A DNA stretch of 6,504 bases, taken from positions 1 to 6,504 of the forward strand of contig JBEVIH010000127.1 in the NCBI GenBank assembly GCA_040510815.1, given 5' to 3'. The position numbers and the translations under genes were made by a program. The notes under the pieces were generated by a model, which saw only the letters and a program-made list of their open reading frames with translations, was not told where the DNA came from and did not search any database. Numbering within the stretch: position 1 is the stretch's first letter; each line of letters starts with the position of its first letter. This document shows positions 5,312 to 6,504 of the stretch, in pieces. This DNA is from VAZQ01 sp040510815. Its GTDB lineage: Bacteria > Pseudomonadota > Alphaproteobacteria > Rhizobiales > Xanthobacteraceae.

Positions 5312-6504
5312 TCACTCCGCCGCCTTGCGCATCGCGTCCCACTCCCGCAGCGCCTGAGCATCGCGCGGTGACACGTCGGGATAGACCGGATCGGAGCCGA
5401 CGCTCGCAAGGATCTTCCAGGAGCGGGCGCATTTCGTCCCTTCCGCCAGCCGCACCTCGACCGCCACCGCCTTGACGTCGTCGAGGCGGAACGCGGTCGG
5501 CGGACCGTCGCCTTGCACCAAGGTCGCGGCCGAGGTGATCGCGACCTCGGCCAGATCGATATCGGTCAACACCGCGAACAGGTCGGGGTCGGACACGTAG
5601 ACGATGGGTGCGGCCTCGAGCGAGGAGCCGATGCGCTTTTGCGCGCGCTCGATCTCGATCGCACCGGTGACCACGCGGCGGACGTTGCGCACCTTGCGCC
5701 ATTTCTCTGCGAGGGCGTCGTCGCGCCAGGAGGAGGGCAGCTCCGGGAACAGTTCGAGATGCACGGAGCCGTCCTCGGAGGGATAGCGCGCGAGCCATGC
5801 CTCCTCGGCGGTGAACGGCAGCATGGGTGCGAGCCAGATGACGGTGGCGCGAAACAGCAGGTCGAGCACGGTCAGGCAGGCCTTGCGCGTCGTCGAAGAG
5901 ATCGGATCGCAGTAGAGCGCGTCCTTGCGGATATCGAAGTAGAACGCCGAGAGATCGCTCGTCATAAAGACGTTGAGCGCGGCGAAGATGCGCTTGTAGT
6001 CGAAATCGGCATAGGCTTGGCGCACCTGCCGGTCGAGCTCGGCGAGCCGGTGCAGCATCAGCCGTTCGAGCTCCGGCATCTGCGCGGGCGCGATACGGTC
6101 TTCCTTGCGGAAATGCGCGAGCGAGCCCAGCATCCAGCGAATCGTGTTGCGCAGCTTCCGGTAGGTTTCCACCGTGGTCTTGAGGATTTCCGGACCGATG
6201 CGCTGATCGTCGGCATAGTCCGAGGCGCACACCCACATCCGCAGGATATCGGCGCCCGATTGCTTGATCACGTCCTGCGGCGCCGTCCCGTTTCCCAATG
6301 ACTTCGACATCGCGTGCCCGTCCTCGTCGAGCACGAAGCCGTGCGTGAGCACGACATCGAAGGGCGCCCGCCCGCGCGTGCCGCAGGATTCGAGCAAGGA
6401 GGACTGGAACCAGCCGCGGTGCTGATCCGACCCTTCGAGATACATCACGGTGTCGGCGCCGCCGTCCCGCTTGCGCTTGATCTCGGCGAGCGAGGGGAAA
6501 TGCT
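5312..6504 (-). CDS. ileS: Isoleucyl-tRNA synthetase, C-terminal part (5' end outside the window)
   Basis: This class I synthetase charges tRNA-Ile with isoleucine in the cytoplasm. About 396 residues are visible of an expected 950-1000; the HIGH motif and the CP1 editing domain lie beyond the right edge. The visible part starts in the catalytic core with YLEGSDQHRGWFQSSLL (visible residues 21-37). The KMSKS loop follows as HAMSKSLGN (63-71) and then GADILRMWV. The helical anticodon-binding domain follows (about 90-290, with TYRKLRNTIRWMLG and AEEAW). In the C-terminal region only Cys358 remains (KCARSWK) where many bacterial IleRS have a four-cysteine zinc site. The first Lys of KMSKS is replaced by Ala. 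The reading frame runs unbroken to the right edge, and the stop is TGA at 5314-5312. It overlaps the ribosome binding site of lspA. Confidence 0.97.
   Translation of the reverse strand, partial: HFPSLAEIKRKRDGGADTVMYLEGSDQHRGWFQSSLLESCGTRGRAPFDVVLTHGFVLDEDGHAMSKSLGNGTAPQDVIKQSGADILRMWVCASDYADDQRIGPEILKTTVETYRKLRNTIRWMLGSLAHFRKEDRIAPAQMPELERLMLHRLAELDRQVRQAYADFDYKRIFAALNVFMTSDLSAFYFDIRKDALYCDPISSTTRKACLTVLDLLFRATVIWLAPMLPFTAEEAWLARYPSEDGSVHLELFPELPSSWRDDALAEKWRKVRNVRRVVTGAIEIERAQKRIGSSLEAAPIVYVSDPDLFAVLTDIDLAEVAITSAATLVQGDGPPTAFRLDDVKAVAVEVRLAEGTKCARSWKILASVGSDPVYPDVSPRDAQALREWDAMRKAAE
5315..5318 (-). promoter_or_regulatory. Ribosome binding site of lspA inside the end of ileS
   Basis: GGAG lies 9 bases before the GTG at 5305 and within the last codons of ileS. 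It supports the GTG start and translational coupling of lspA to ileS. Confidence 0.55.

Noticed and set aside
4935..6236. Minus-strand open frame of 433 codons in another frame of ileS and lspA
   Set aside because: It is Arg- and Gly-rich, crosses from ileS into lspA, and the true frames of both are certain. It is not evidence of a frameshift.

Overview
The window reads as a chromosomal segment of a GC-rich alphaproteobacterium, most likely of the Hyphomicrobiales (Bradyrhizobium-like). The reasons are the ileS, lspA, small proline-rich secreted protein, M16 peptidase, M16 peptidase order, the style of the IleRS C-terminus, and a Bug/TctC-type binding protein of the kind abundant in that group. 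This placement is inferred from remembered family resemblance, not from a search. All seven genes I accept lie on the minus strand and are read from high to low coordinates. I see no RNA gene, mobile element, CRISPR array or integrase, and no uncoded stretch longer than 173 bases.

In order of transcription, the window opens with the C-terminal part of isoleucyl-tRNA synthetase (ileS, cut by the right edge). Six bases later comes lipoprotein signal peptidase (lspA). Next is a small secreted proline-rich protein whose motifs recall the alphaproteobacterial BamF (DUF3035) family. A 123-base spacer with three perfect hairpins follows, then two M16 peptidase genes joined by a 4-base GTGA overlap. 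The first M16 protein keeps the zinc motif HFLEH. The second has lost it but keeps the Arg/Tyr pair, so the two look like the halves of one periplasmic heterodimeric peptidase.

After a 173-base gap comes the ribosome-rescue hydrolase ArfB. Five bases after its stop begins an exported tripartite-tricarboxylate-transporter-type (Bug/TctC) substrate-binding protein, cut by the left edge.

The lspA to M16 segment forms an envelope-biogenesis block: lipoprotein maturation, a possible outer-membrane assembly accessory, and periplasmic proteolysis. The arfB and binding-protein pair looks like a separate transcription unit with no obvious functional link to the first. The points most worth following are the BamF-like protein that lacks a lipobox although it sits next to lspA, the M16 division of labour, the hairpin cluster before the TTG-started peptidase gene, and the changed KMSKS and metal-binding elements of IleRS.
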